From assembly GCF_030373445.1 (NCBI RefSeq), contig NZ_JAUCYU010000014.1, forward strand, positions 87,355 to 151,354: DNA of 64,000 bases, written 5' to 3'. Of this stretch, positions 24,940 through 33,992 are shown in pieces. Every line of letters begins with the position of its first letter. Within the stretch, counting starts at the first letter, position 1. This stretch comes from Roseovarius sp. GTDB taxonomy: Bacteria > Pseudomonadota > Alphaproteobacteria > Rhodobacterales > Rhodobacteraceae. The position numbers and the translations under genes were made by a program. Below the pieces are notes generated by a model, which had not been told where the DNA came from, ran no database searches, and was given only the letters and a program-made list of their open reading frames with translations.

Positions 24940-26415
24940 ATGAAGACGTTCCGTATGGCCGCGTTGGCTTGTGTGATGGCGATGGCGGCGGGGGCCGCGC
25001 AGGCGAAGACCGACATCGTCGTGGGGCTGAACCTCGAACCGCCGCATCTCGACCCGACAAGCGCCGCGGCCGGGGCCATCGACCAGGTGCTTTATGCCAA
25101 TGTTTTCGAGGGGTTGACCCGGTTCGGGCCGGATGGGTCGGTGAACCCCGGCCTGGCCGAGAGCTGGGAGATTTCCGAGGACGGGCTGACCTATACCTTC
25201 ACGCTGCACGAGGGGGTGACGTTCCATGACGGCTCGGCGCTCGATGCCGGAGACGTGAAGTTCAGCCTCGATCGCGCGCGCGACGGGGACAGCCAGAACG
25301 CGCAGAAGGCGCTGTTCGAGGGGATCGAGAGCGTCGAGACGGTGGATGACCTGACCGTGAAGGTCACGCTTAAAGCGCCGGACGGAAGCTTCCTGTTCAA
25401 CATGGCCTGGGGCGACGCGGTGATCGTGGCGCCCGAGAGCATCACCGAGATCGCGCAGGAGCCGGTGGGCACCGGCGCCTTCGTCTTCGACGACTGGGTG
25501 CAGGGCGACCGGATCACGCTGGTGAAGAACCCCGATTACTGGGGGGAGCCGGCGAAGCTGGACCGGGTGACGTTCAAGTTCATCTCGGACCCGACGGCGG
25601 CCTTTGCCGCGGTGATGGCGGAGGACGTGCATGCCTTCCCCGGCTTCCCGGCGCCCGAGAACCTGCCGCAGTTCGAGGCGGACCAGCGCTTCCAGGTACT
25701 GGTGGGCTCGACCGAGGGCGAGACGATCCTGTCGACCAACAACAAGATGAAGCCGTTCGACGACGTGAAGGTGCGCGAGGCGATTGCCCACGCGATCGAC
25801 CGGCAGGCGATCATCGACGGGGCGATGTTCGGGCTGGGTACGCCCATTGGCACCCATTTCGCGCCGCATAACCCGGATTACGTGGATTTGACGGAGCTGT
25901 CGCAATACGACCCGGAGAAGGCCAAGGCGCTTCTGGCCGAGGCGGGCTATGCGGATGGGTTCACCACCACGCTGAAGCTGCCGCCGCCGTCTTATGCGCG
26001 GCGCGGGGGCGAGATCATCGCGGCGCAGCTTCGGGCCGTGGGGATCGAGGCGGAGATATCGAATCTCGACTGGGCGCAGTGGCTGGAGCAGGTGTTCAAC
26101 GGCAAGGATTTCGGCCTGACCATCGTGAGCCATACCGAGCCCTTCGATATCGGGATCTATGCAAGGCCGGATTACTATTTCCAGTACGACGATGCCGGGT
26201 TCCAGGAGATGAACACCGAGTTGGGCGGCGAGGCGGACCCGGCGAAGCGCACCGCGTTGCTGGAGAAGATGCAGCGGAAGATCGCGGAGGATTACGTGAA
26301 CGGGTATCTCTTCCAGCTTGCGACGCCGACGGTGGCCAATGCGAAGATCCGCGGGCTGTGGAAGGATGCGCCGACGCAGGCCACGGACCTGACGGGGGTC
26401 TATTGGGAAGACTGA
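24940..26415 (+). CDS. Peptide/nickel-type ABC transporter substrate-binding protein
   Basis: 491 residues; signal peptide 1-23 ending AQAKTD, then the SBP_bac_5 fold: PPHLDPTSAAAGAIDQVLYANVFEGLTRF, PGLAESWEISEDGLTYTF, VREAIAHAIDRQAIIDGAMFG and KAKALLAEAGYADG. It binds a peptide or related solute in the periplasm. ATG 24940 follows GGGAAGG; the much longer upstream frame overlaps panC antisense. First gene of a dpp-type operon. Confidence 0.9.
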   Translation: MKTFRMAALACVMAMAAGAAQAKTDIVVGLNLEPPHLDPTSAAAGAIDQVLYANVFEGLTRFGPDGSVNPGLAESWEISEDGLTYTFTLHEGVTFHDGSALDAGDVKFSLDRARDGDSQNAQKALFEGIESVETVDDLTVKVTLKAPDGSFLFNMAWGDAVIVAPESITEIAQEPVGTGAFVFDDWVQGDRITLVKNPDYWGEPAKLDRVTFKFISDPTAAFAAVMAEDVHAFPGFPAPENLPQFEADQRFQVLVGSTEGETILSTNNKMKPFDDVKVREAIAHAIDRQAIIDGAMFGLGTPIGTHFAPHNPDYVDLTELSQYDPEKAKALLAEAGYADGFTTTLKLPPPSYARRGGEIIAAQLRAVGIEAEISNLDWAQWLEQVFNGKDFGLTIVSHTEPFDIGIYARPDYYFQYDDAGFQEMNTELGGEADPAKRTALLEKMQRKIAEDYVNGYLFQLATPTVANAKIRGLWKDAPTQATDLTGVYWED

Positions 26416-26426
26416 CCGCGGCGAGG

Positions 26427-26525
26427 CCGTTTTCCGCGCGGAAAACGGGGAAGAAAACGGGGGTTTTCTTGCCCGGAATTTCTGAAAATTCCGGGGCGCG
26501 GGCGGTGGCGGTGTGCCGCCGCCGC
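26427..26525 (+). other. Four consecutive stem-loops between binding protein and permease genes
   Basis: Four perfect or near-perfect hairpins in 99 nt: a 22-bp palindrome CCGTTTTCCGC/GCGGAAAACGG (26427-26448); AAGAAAAC-GGGG-GTTTTCTT (26451-26470); a 9-10 bp stem with CCGGAATTT/AAATTCCGG arms (26472-26495); and GCGGTGGCGG-TGTG-CCGCCGCCGC with one G-U pair (26502-26525). Expected to stabilise the binding-protein mRNA or attenuate the downstream genes. Confidence 0.75.
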
Positions 26526-26593
26526 AACCGGGCGGGAGGTCCGGAGAGGTCGGATTTGAGTATTTCGGCCAAGAAGAAGCCGGGGGTGGCGTG

Positions 26594-27541
26594 ATGCTGC
26601 GCTACGTGGGGCGGCGGCTGGTGTCGCTTGCGGTCTCGCTGTTGGTGGCGTCGGTGGTGATCTTCCTGGCGCTCGAGGTCGTGCCGGGGGACCCTGCCGC
26701 CTACATGCTGGGGATCAACGCGCAGGAGGATACGCTGGCCGCCTTGCGCGCCGAGCTGGGGCTCGATCAGTCGCGGGTGGAGCGGTACTTCAGTTGGGTG
26801 GGCGGCATGGTGCAGGGGGATTTCGGGACCTCCTACACGTACCGCACGCCGGTGGCGGAGATGATCGGCGACCGGTTGTGGGTGAGCCTGCCGCTGGCGG
26901 TCTATGCGCTGGTGCTGTCGACACTCATCGCCTTTCCGGCCGGCATCTGGGCGGCGTCGAGGCGCGGTTCGCCCGTCGACTGGGGGGTGATGGGGGTGAC
27001 GCAGCTTGGCGTGGCGATCCCGAATTTCTGGTTCGCGATGCTGATGGTGCTGGTCTTTGCCATCAACCTGCGCTGGTTCAGCGCCGGCGGGTTTGCCGGG
27101 TGGGAGAACGGGCTGCTGGCGGGGATGAAGAGCCTGACCCTGCCCGCCATCGCGCTGGCGCTGCCTCAGGCGAGTATCCTGGCAAGGGTGATGCGCTCGG
27201 CGCTGCTGGACACGCTGGGGGAGGACTTCATCCGGACGGCGCGGGCCAAGGGGCTGACGCGGGGGCAGGCGCTCCGGCGGCACGCGGTCAGGAACGCGAT
27301 GATCCCGGTGCTGACGATCATCGGGCTGCAGTTTTCCTTCCTGCTGGCCGGCGTCATCATCATCGAGAACGTGTTCTTCCTGCCCGGGCTGGGGCGGCTG
27401 GTGTTCCAGGCGATCAGCTCGCGCGACCTGATCGTGGTGGAATCGGTGGTGATGTTCCTGGTCTTCGCCGTGGTGATGGTGAATTTCGTGGTGGACCTGA
27501 CCTATGCCTGGGTCGATCCGCGCCTGAGGGGGCGGCGGTGA
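26594..27541 (+). CDS. Peptide ABC transporter permease (DppB family)
   Basis: 315 residues with six membrane helices; starts MLRYVGRRLVSLAVSLLVASVVIF, includes the EVVPGDPAAYMLG block and the EAA-like loop DFIRTARAKGLTRGQALRRHAVRNAMIP that contacts the ATPase, and ends AWVDPRLRGRR, all typical of DppB. ATG 26594 follows a GGGGGTGG site; the longer frame runs back into the hairpins. Overlaps the next permease by GTGA. Confidence 0.92.
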   Translation: MLRYVGRRLVSLAVSLLVASVVIFLALEVVPGDPAAYMLGINAQEDTLAALRAELGLDQSRVERYFSWVGGMVQGDFGTSYTYRTPVAEMIGDRLWVSLPLAVYALVLSTLIAFPAGIWAASRRGSPVDWGVMGVTQLGVAIPNFWFAMLMVLVFAINLRWFSAGGFAGWENGLLAGMKSLTLPAIALALPQASILARVMRSALLDTLGEDFIRTARAKGLTRGQALRRHAVRNAMIPVLTIIGLQFSFLLAGVIIIENVFFLPGLGRLVFQAISSRDLIVVESVVMFLVFAVVMVNFVVDLTYAWVDPRLRGRR

Positions 27542-28353
27542 GGGGGGCGCTCACTTTCGGGGCCTGCCTGTCGGCGGTGTTTGCCGGGGCGGCGGTGCTG
27601 TCGTTCCTGTGGGTGCCGTATGACATCGAGGCGCTGGACATTGCCAACAAGATCCAGCCGCCTTCGGCCGCGCACCCGCTGGGGACGGATCATTTCGGGC
27701 GGGATATCCTGTCGATGATCATGGTGGGGGCGCGGACCTCGATTGCCGTGGCGCTGGTGGCCGTGGGGATCGGCATGGGGCTGGGCGTGCCGCTGGGGCT
27801 GGCGGCGGCGGCGCGGCGGGGGAGTTGGCTGGACGAGGTGATCAGCCGGGGGAACGACCTGATCTTCGCCTTTCCGAGCCTGTTGATCGCGATCATGATC
27901 ACGGCGGTGTTCGGGCCGAGTGCCGTGAACGCGATCATCGCCATCGGGATCTTCAACATTCCCGTTTTCGCGCGCCTGGTGCGGGGGGCGGCGATGAGCC
28001 TGTGGACTCGGGAATACGTTCTGGCGGCGCGGGTGGCCGGGAAGGGGGCGGTCAGGATTTCGTGGGAGCATATCCTGCCCAATGTCGCCAACCTGCTGAT
28101 CGTGCAGGGGACGATCCAGTTCAGCTTGGGGATATTGGCGGAGGCGGGTCTGAGCTACGTCGGATTGGGTGCGCAGCCGCCGGTGCCAAGCTGGGGCCGG
28201 ATGCTGGCCGACAGCCAGACGATGATTTCCTTCGCGCCGCACATGGCGCTGTTTCCGGGGCTGGCGATCCTGCTGACGGTGCTGGGGCTGAACCTGATGG
28301 GGGACGGGTTGCGGGACCTGCTTGACCCGCGGCTTCGGAGGGCGCGGCAGTGA
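27538..28353 (+). CDS. Peptide ABC transporter permease (DppC family)
   Basis: 271 residues from GTG 27538, overlapping the dppB-like stop. DppC features: HPLGTDHFGRDILSMIMVGARTSI, FAFPSLLIAIMI, the EAA loop REYVLAARVAGKGAVRISWEHILPN and PSWGRMLADSQ near the C-terminus. Pairs with the previous permease. The longer frame on the same strand is a shadow. Overlaps the ATPase gene by 4 nt. Confidence 0.92.
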   Translation: MRGALTFGACLSAVFAGAAVLSFLWVPYDIEALDIANKIQPPSAAHPLGTDHFGRDILSMIMVGARTSIAVALVAVGIGMGLGVPLGLAAAARRGSWLDEVISRGNDLIFAFPSLLIAIMITAVFGPSAVNAIIAIGIFNIPVFARLVRGAAMSLWTREYVLAARVAGKGAVRISWEHILPNVANLLIVQGTIQFSLGILAEAGLSYVGLGAQPPVPSWGRMLADSQTMISFAPHMALFPGLAILLTVLGLNLMGDGLRDLLDPRLRRARQ

Positions 28354-29924
28354 GCTTGCTGGCGATCGACGGGCTGGGGTTGCGCATCGGGACTGTGTCG
28401 GTGCTGGAGGACGTGTCCTTTGCCGTGGGCGCGGGCGAGATCGTGGGGGTGATCGGCGAGTCGGGGAGTGGCAAGTCGATGACCGCGCTGAGCGTGATGC
28501 AGTTGCTGCCGCAGGGGGCAAGCTGCACCGGCCGGATCACGTTGGCGGGGCGGGACGTGCTGGCGATGAAGGAACGCGCGCTCTGCCGGGTCCGGGGGAA
28601 AGAGGTGGGCATGGTGTTCCAGGAGCCGATGACGGCGCTGAACCCGTTGCAGACCATCGGCGACCAGGTGGCGGAGACGGTGCTCATTCACGAGCGGGTG
28701 GGCCGGGCCGAGGCGATGAGCCGGGCGGCGGAGGCGCTGGAGCGGGTGGAGCTGCCGCAGGACAGGTTTCCGCTGGGGCGCTATCCGCACGAGCTGTCGG
28801 GCGGGCAGCGGCAGCGGGTGGGGATCGCGATGGCGATCGCGTTGCGGCCGAAGCTGCTCATTGCCGACGAGCCGACGACGGCGCTGGATGTCACCACGCA
28901 GGCGGAGGTTTTGCGGCTGCTGAAGCGGCTGGTGCAGGAGGACGGGATGGGGCTGATGCTGATCTCGCACGACTTGGGGGTCGTGGCGGGGATGGCGGAC
29001 CGGATCGTCATCATGCGGCAGGGCAAGGTGATGGAGGAGGGGCGGTTCGGGGCGTTGAGCCATCCGTATTCCCTGAGACTGCTGGAGGCGTCGGACCACG
29101 TGCCCGAGCGCGAGGGGCAGGCGGGCGAGGTGCCGCTGCTGGAGGTGCGGGACGTGGTGCGGGAGTATGACGCGCCGCGGCAGGGCTGGCTGGGAAAGCC
29201 GGGCGTCTTCCGGGCGGTGGACGGGGTGAGTTTCGACGTGCGGCGGGGGGAAAACCTTGGCCTGGTGGGCGAATCGGGCTGCGGGAAGTCGACGCTGACG
29301 CGGGCGATCCTGGGGCTGGAGGAGGTGCAGGGCGGCACGATCCGGCTGGACGGGCAGCCGGTTTTCGTGGGGCACAGGCCGAACCGGGATGTCCGGCGGC
29401 GGATGCAGGTGGTGTTCCAGGACCCTTACGGCAGTTTCAACCCGCGTCACAAGGTCGGGCGGCTGGTGGCGGAGCCGTTCCACCTGCTGGACGATGCGCC
29501 GACGGGTGAGGCGCGGGCGGCGGCGGTGGCCGAGGCGCTGGAGAGCGTGGGGCTGAAGGCGGAAGACGCCGGGAAGTACATTCACGAGTTCAGCGGCGGG
29601 CAGCGGCAGAGGATCGCGATTGCCCGGGCGCTGATCATCCGGCCGGAGCTGATCATCCTCGACGAGGCGGTGAGTGCGCTCGACGTGCAGGTGCGGGCGC
29701 AGATCCTAGACCTTTTGGCGGGGCTGTCGGACCGGCTGGGGCTGACATACCTCTTCATCAGCCATGACCTTTCGGTGGTGCGGAACGTGACCGACCGGGT
29801 GCTGGTGATGCAGGACGGCCGGATCGTCGAGCAGGGCGGGACGGAGGAGGTGTTCACCCGGCCGCGCCACGCCTATACCAGACAGTTGATCGCGGCGGTG
29901 CCGAAACTGCCGAGGTCGGCATAG
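28350..29924 (+). CDS. Fused double-domain peptide ABC transporter ATPase (DppD-DppF)
   Basis: 524 residues with two complete ABC domains. Domain 1: GESGSGKSM, HELSGGQRQRVGIAMAI, LLIADEPTTALD. Domain 2: GESGCGKST, HEFSGGQRQRIAIARAL, LIILDEAVSALD. The fusion replaces separate DppD and DppF subunits. In the first Walker A the last residue is Met rather than Thr/Ser (GKSM), a known variant in this subfamily, and in the second Walker B the usual Pro after DE is Ala. GTG start coupled to the permease. Completes the operon. Confidence 0.92.
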   Translation: MSLLAIDGLGLRIGTVSVLEDVSFAVGAGEIVGVIGESGSGKSMTALSVMQLLPQGASCTGRITLAGRDVLAMKERALCRVRGKEVGMVFQEPMTALNPLQTIGDQVAETVLIHERVGRAEAMSRAAEALERVELPQDRFPLGRYPHELSGGQRQRVGIAMAIALRPKLLIADEPTTALDVTTQAEVLRLLKRLVQEDGMGLMLISHDLGVVAGMADRIVIMRQGKVMEEGRFGALSHPYSLRLLEASDHVPEREGQAGEVPLLEVRDVVREYDAPRQGWLGKPGVFRAVDGVSFDVRRGENLGLVGESGCGKSTLTRAILGLEEVQGGTIRLDGQPVFVGHRPNRDVRRRMQVVFQDPYGSFNPRHKVGRLVAEPFHLLDDAPTGEARAAAVAEALESVGLKAEDAGKYIHEFSGGQRQRIAIARALIIRPELIILDEAVSALDVQVRAQILDLLAGLSDRLGLTYLFISHDLSVVRNVTDRVLVMQDGRIVEQGGTEEVFTRPRHAYTRQLIAAVPKLPRSA

Positions 29925-29981
29925 CCAACCGCGCCCGGCTCGCCTACAACTGGGCGGTAAGCCCCCGACACGGAGTTCGCC

Positions 29982-30767
29982 TTGCGCCTGATCATCGCCC
30001 TTTGCCTGAGCCTGACCTTCCTGCCTGTCTCCGCGTCCGCCGCGCCGGAGGAGGATGTCGTCGTCGTGACCAAGCAGGACATCATGGCGCTTCTGGCGCA
30101 GATTCCCGACATTGCGCCGGTGCGCGAGGACATGCGCGCGCTGGGCTTCCGGGGGGAGAACCTCGAGCTGGCGGTGGCGCAGAACCGGGCCTTCTATACC
30201 GATCCGGTGATCGCCGGGCATATCGCCGAGCAGGTGATGATGGCCTATGCCAACCCCGGCCAGCCGGGGCAGGCGCAGGGGCTGATCTGGCCGCTGATCG
30301 ACCGGGGGCTGGGGCATCTGCCGACGCGGAAGCTGAAATACTATTTCGAGGTGGAATCGACGATGATCCACGCGCTGCCGGTGGCGCAGTGTGGGCGGAT
30401 CATCCGCAACGACCTGTCGGCGGAGGCGCATTCGGACACGATGAGCCGGATGGCGGCGCGGCTGAACGCGCCGGCGCTGAAGGAGTATTACGCGATCCAG
30501 CTGCGCGCCGCCCGGCTTGGGGCGAGCCGGAATGCGGTGCGGCTGTCACGGTCGCAGTTCGACCGGGTGAAGGCGGGGCTCGACCGCGAGATGGAGGTGC
30601 TGATCGCCGGCACGCCGAGGCCCGAATCGATCGTCGATGCGATGCGCGACCTGCGGCGGGCGGACAACCGGCGGGCCTGCGTGATCGGGCGGCTGATGTA
30701 TGACGCGGTGATGCGGCTGGAGGGACAGGTTCAGCGGGATGCGCTGATCTTCATGAGTTCCCCGTGA
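29982..30767 (+). CDS. Secreted hypothetical protein
   Basis: 261 residues from a TTG start, with a Sec signal peptide MRLIIALCLSLTFLPVSASAAPEE (cleavage near 21). The mature part is largely helical and polar with two Cys (QCGR, RACV). No family recognised. It begins 57 nt after the ATPase stop and overlaps the next gene by 4 nt, so it is translated with the YcaQ-like gene. A periplasmic role is inferred only from the signal peptide. Confidence 0.7.
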   Translation: MRLIIALCLSLTFLPVSASAAPEEDVVVVTKQDIMALLAQIPDIAPVREDMRALGFRGENLELAVAQNRAFYTDPVIAGHIAEQVMMAYANPGQPGQAQGLIWPLIDRGLGHLPTRKLKYYFEVESTMIHALPVAQCGRIIRNDLSAEAHSDTMSRMAARLNAPALKEYYAIQLRAARLGASRNAVRLSRSQFDRVKAGLDREMEVLIAGTPRPESIVDAMRDLRRADNRRACVIGRLMYDAVMRLEGQVQRDALIFMSSP

Positions 30768-31954
30768 GCGCGCCGCTTCGCATCGGCAACCGCGACGCGC
30801 GGCGGCTGTGGCTGTGGACGAACGGGTTGTCGGGCACGCCGGTGGGGCCGGTCGATGTGATGGGGATGATCCGGGCGCTGGGATTCGTGCAGATCGACAC
30901 GATCCGCAACGTGACGCGGGCGCATCATCATATCCTGTGGAGCCGGAACCAGAATTACCGCGAGAAGATGCTCTGGCCCCTGCTGCGACAGCGGGAGATC
31001 TTCGAGCATTTCACCCATGACGCCTCGCTTATCCCGATGGATGTCCTGCCGATGTGGCAGCGCCAGTTCCGGCGGTTGGGCGAGCGGGCGGCGCGGCATG
31101 GCTGGTACCAGTCGGGGCTGGGGCAGGAGCAGATTTCCAGCATCCGCGCGCGGATCGCGGCGGAGGGGGCCCTGTCGACCCATGCCTTCGAGACCAAGGC
31201 GGAGAGCCGCGAGATGTGGGCCCGTCCGCCGCACAAGAAGGCGCTGGACCAGATGTGGTATTCGGGGGAGCTGGCGACCTGTCACCGCGAGAATTTCGTG
31301 AAGTTCTACGACCTGGGCGAGCGGGTGTTCCCGGCGCATCTGCGCGAGGGGCCGGGGGAGGCGGAGAGCGCGCTGTGGCTGTGCGACGCGGCTTTGGACC
31401 GGCTGAGCGTCGGGACAACCGGCGAGGTGCAGCGGTTCTGGGAGGCGATGGACGCGGGCGAGGCGAAGGGCTGGGCCGAGGCGCGCCGACCGGTGCCGGT
31501 GGAGGTGCAGGGGGCCGACGGGGCGTGGCGGGCGGCCTGGGGCGCGCCGGATATCGAGGCGCGGCTGGCGGCGGCGCCGGGGGCGACGAGCCGCCTGAGG
31601 ATTTTGAACCCGTTCGACCCGGCGATCAGAGACAGGGTGCGGGTGGAACGGCTGTTCGGGTTTGCCTACCGCAACGAGATGTTCGTGCCGAAGGAGAAGC
31701 GGCTCTGGGGCTACTACGTCTATCCGCTGCTGGAGGGCGACCGGTTCGTGGGGCGCTGCGAGCTGAAGGCGGACCGGGCGGCGGGGTGGCTGCGGGTGAC
31801 CGGGTTCTGGCCGGAGCGCGGCGTGAAATGGGGGCCGGCACGGGTGGAGAAGCTGGAGGCGGAGCTCGGGCGGTTCGCGCGGCTGGCGGGGATACGGGAG
31901 ATTCACTGGGACGTGGCGCGGCCGGGCGAAGGGGTGGTCGCGCCCCGGCCTTGA
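30764..31954 (+). CDS. YcaQ/AlkX-type winged-helix DNA glycosylase
   Basis: 396 residues of the HTH_42 family. Near the N-terminus ALGFVQIDTIRNV contains the Q43-I-D45 catalytic motif characteristic of AlkX/YcaQ, which unhooks alkylated DNA interstrand crosslinks; RAHHHILWSRN and RPPHKKALDQMWYSGEL are other family blocks, and FDPAIRDRVRVERLFGFAYRNE is in the C-terminal domain. GTG start, coupled to the secreted protein. Its stop codon lies in the loop of a CCCCGGC/GCCGGGG hairpin. Repair role inferred from family. Confidence 0.83.
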   Translation: MSAPLRIGNRDARRLWLWTNGLSGTPVGPVDVMGMIRALGFVQIDTIRNVTRAHHHILWSRNQNYREKMLWPLLRQREIFEHFTHDASLIPMDVLPMWQRQFRRLGERAARHGWYQSGLGQEQISSIRARIAAEGALSTHAFETKAESREMWARPPHKKALDQMWYSGELATCHRENFVKFYDLGERVFPAHLREGPGEAESALWLCDAALDRLSVGTTGEVQRFWEAMDAGEAKGWAEARRPVPVEVQGADGAWRAAWGAPDIEARLAAAPGATSRLRILNPFDPAIRDRVRVERLFGFAYRNEMFVPKEKRLWGYYVYPLLEGDRFVGRCELKADRAAGWLRVTGFWPERGVKWGPARVEKLEAELGRFARLAGIREIHWDVARPGEGVVAPRP

Positions 31955-32019
31955 GCCGGGGTCTCTGGCGGACCGGTACGGGGAGATCTTGGCACGAGGT
32001 CCCGGGTCAGGCCCGGGAC
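31943..32019. repeat. Paired-hairpin repeat, copy B
   Basis: CCCCGGC-CTTGA-GCCGGGG (31943-31961) overlaps the end of the YcaQ-like gene; GTCCCGGG-TCAGG-CCCGGGAC (31999-32019) follows. The same two-hairpin order recurs at 35538-35594. It may act as a terminator for this gene, although there is no T-run. Confidence 0.7.
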
Positions 32020-32050
32020 GGGTGAAGTTTACAGGGCCGCGGAAGGAGTC

Positions 32051-32671
32051 TTACTCGTTGCCTTGCGCGCGCTCCAGATCGGGCGCGTCGCCCTTCGTCA
32101 GCGCAAGCGCCTGATCGGTCGTCAAGGCCGTGCAGAATTCGCCATGCAGCGACGCCACCGACAGGGCATGCACCGTCTCGGGGTCGTGATCCGTGCCGTC
32201 CGGGCCCACCCGGTTGGTCGTGGCGCAGGCATCCGGCACGAGGTAGGTGTCGTAGCCCATGTTGCCCGCCATCCGGGTCGAGGTCTCCACGCAGAAATTG
32301 GTGAAGAAGCCGACCACGACCAGCCGGGTGATGCCGTGCTGGCGCATGCGGAGTTCGATGTCGGTGCCGATGAAGGCGGAGTTCACGTCCTTCCTGACGA
32401 TGATCTCGCTGGCCGAGGGTTCGAACCCCTCGATCATCGCGCCGGTGGGCAGGGAGAGTTTCAGGGGGGAGGCGGCCTCGCGGCTGTCATGCTGCGTGAA
32501 GATCACCGGCAGGCCGTTCGCGCGCCATGCTTTCAGAAGGCGGGCCATCTCGGCCTCGGCGCCGGGGTTGTTGCGGCGGCCGGTGGGCCCGCCCCAGTGC
32601 TCGAGCACGTTCACGCCCTTCTGCACGTCGATGAGGAGGAGGGCGGTTTCGGGGCCGAACTGGCGGATCAT
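32051..32671 (-). CDS. Isochorismatase-like cysteine hydrolase
   Basis: 206 residues with the isochorismatase fold: catalytic Asp in ALLLIDVQKGV, FTQHDSREAASPLK, the Lys in IIVRKDVNSAF and the nucleophile Cys in VGFFTNFCVETSTRMAGNMGY. Family members hydrolyse amide or C-N bonds in small molecules (nicotinamide, ureidoacrylate, isochorismate). ATG 32671 has AAAGGGAC at good spacing; a Met 5 codons upstream is less likely. It stands alone, convergent with the YcaQ-like gene. Substrate open. Confidence 0.85.
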   Translation of the reverse strand: MIRQFGPETALLLIDVQKGVNVLEHWGGPTGRRNNPGAEAEMARLLKAWRANGLPVIFTQHDSREAASPLKLSLPTGAMIEGFEPSASEIIVRKDVNSAFIGTDIELRMRQHGITRLVVVGFFTNFCVETSTRMAGNMGYDTYLVPDACATTNRVGPDGTDHDPETVHALSVASLHGEFCTALTTDQALALTKGDAPDLERAQGNE

Positions 32672-32945
32672 GACTGTCCCTTTCATTTCAAGTTGCCGGT
32701 GCCGTCGCGCATCCGGGGACGTGGATGTCTGGTACAGCCGCGACGGGGGCGGGAGCAAGAGCGTCAATGCCGGCGCAGCCGGGTGGCCGGTGTCGATCGT
32801 GGCGAAGGGCCCCGGCGCGGGGGGCGGGACGGGGGCGCCTGGGGGCGGCGGGCCGGCGCCACAGCCCTCGCGCCCCGCCCAACCCCCTTTTCAACCGGGC
32901 GGGAAGCCTTTATCGGGTGAACCCCGAAGCCAAGGCGAGACAGAC

Positions 32946-33992
32946 ATGAGCCAGAAGACAGCACTCATCACCGGCGTCACCGGTCAGGACGGCGCCTACC
33001 TGGCGGAGTTCCTGCTGGACAAGGGCTACGAGGTGCATGGCATCAAGCGGCGCACGTCGCTGTTCAACACCGCCCGGATCGACCACCTGATCGAGGGGGA
33101 ACCGGGCCGCGAGGGGCGGTTCGTGCTGCATCACGGCGACATGACCGACAGCTCGTCGCTGACGCATATCCTGCAGAAGGTGAAGCCCGACGAGGTGTAT
33201 AACCTCGCCGCGCAGAGCCACGTGGCCGTGTCGTTCGAGGAGCCGGAATACACCGCCAATTCCGACGCGCTGGGCGCGCTGCGGCTGCTGGAGGCGATCC
33301 GGTTCCTGGGGCTGGGCGAGAAGACGCGGTTCTACCAGGCCTCGACCTCGGAGCTGTATGGCCTCGTGCAGGAGGTGCCGCAACGGGAGACGACGCCGTT
33401 CCACCCGCGCTCGCCTTACGCCGTGGCCAAGCTTTACGCCTACTGGATCACGGTGAACTATCGCGAGGCCTACGGGCTTTACGCCTGCAACGGGACGCTC
33501 TTCAACCACGAGAGCCCGCTCAGGGGCGAGACCTTCGTGACCCGCAAGATCACGCGGGCGCTGGCGCGGATCAAGCTGGGCACGCAGCAGGAGTTGCGGC
33601 TGGGCAACATGGATGCCAAGCGTGACTGGGGTCATGCGCGGGATTACGTCAAGATGATGTGGCTGATGCTGCAGCAGGACAAGCCCGAGGATTACGTGAT
33701 CGCCACGGGCGAGCAGTATTCGGTGCGGGAATTCGTTGCGCGCGCGGCGGAGGTTCTGGGGATGAGCATTACCTTCGAGGGCGAGGGTGTCGACGAGGTG
33801 GGCCGGGACGAGAGCGGCCGGGTGATCGTGCGGGTCGATCCGCAGTATTTCCGGCCGGCGGAGGTCGAGACGCTCCTGGGCGATGCCTCGAAGGCGCGGC
33901 AGGAGCTGGGCTGGACCCCGGAGACGAGCTTTGACGAGCTGGTGCGCGAGATGGTCGAGAGCGATTTCGAGGAGGCCAAGCGCAATGGCTGA
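32946..33992 (+). CDS. gmd: GDP-mannose 4,6-dehydratase
   Basis: 348 residues, extended SDR: TALITGVTGQDGAYLAEFLLDKGYEVHGI, NLAAQSHVAVSFEEP, YQASTSELYG, catalytic Tyr-Lys in SPYAVAKLYAYW, and GTLFNHESPLRGETFVTRKI. Makes GDP-4-keto-6-deoxymannose, precursor of GDP-fucose and related sugars for surface polysaccharide. Overlaps fcl by 8 nt, forming a clear two-step module. Confidence 0.96.
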   Translation: MSQKTALITGVTGQDGAYLAEFLLDKGYEVHGIKRRTSLFNTARIDHLIEGEPGREGRFVLHHGDMTDSSSLTHILQKVKPDEVYNLAAQSHVAVSFEEPEYTANSDALGALRLLEAIRFLGLGEKTRFYQASTSELYGLVQEVPQRETTPFHPRSPYAVAKLYAYWITVNYREAYGLYACNGTLFNHESPLRGETFVTRKITRALARIKLGTQQELRLGNMDAKRDWGHARDYVKMMWLMLQQDKPEDYVIATGEQYSVREFVARAAEVLGMSITFEGEGVDEVGRDESGRVIVRVDPQYFRPAEVETLLGDASKARQELGWTPETSFDELVREMVESDFEEAKRNG

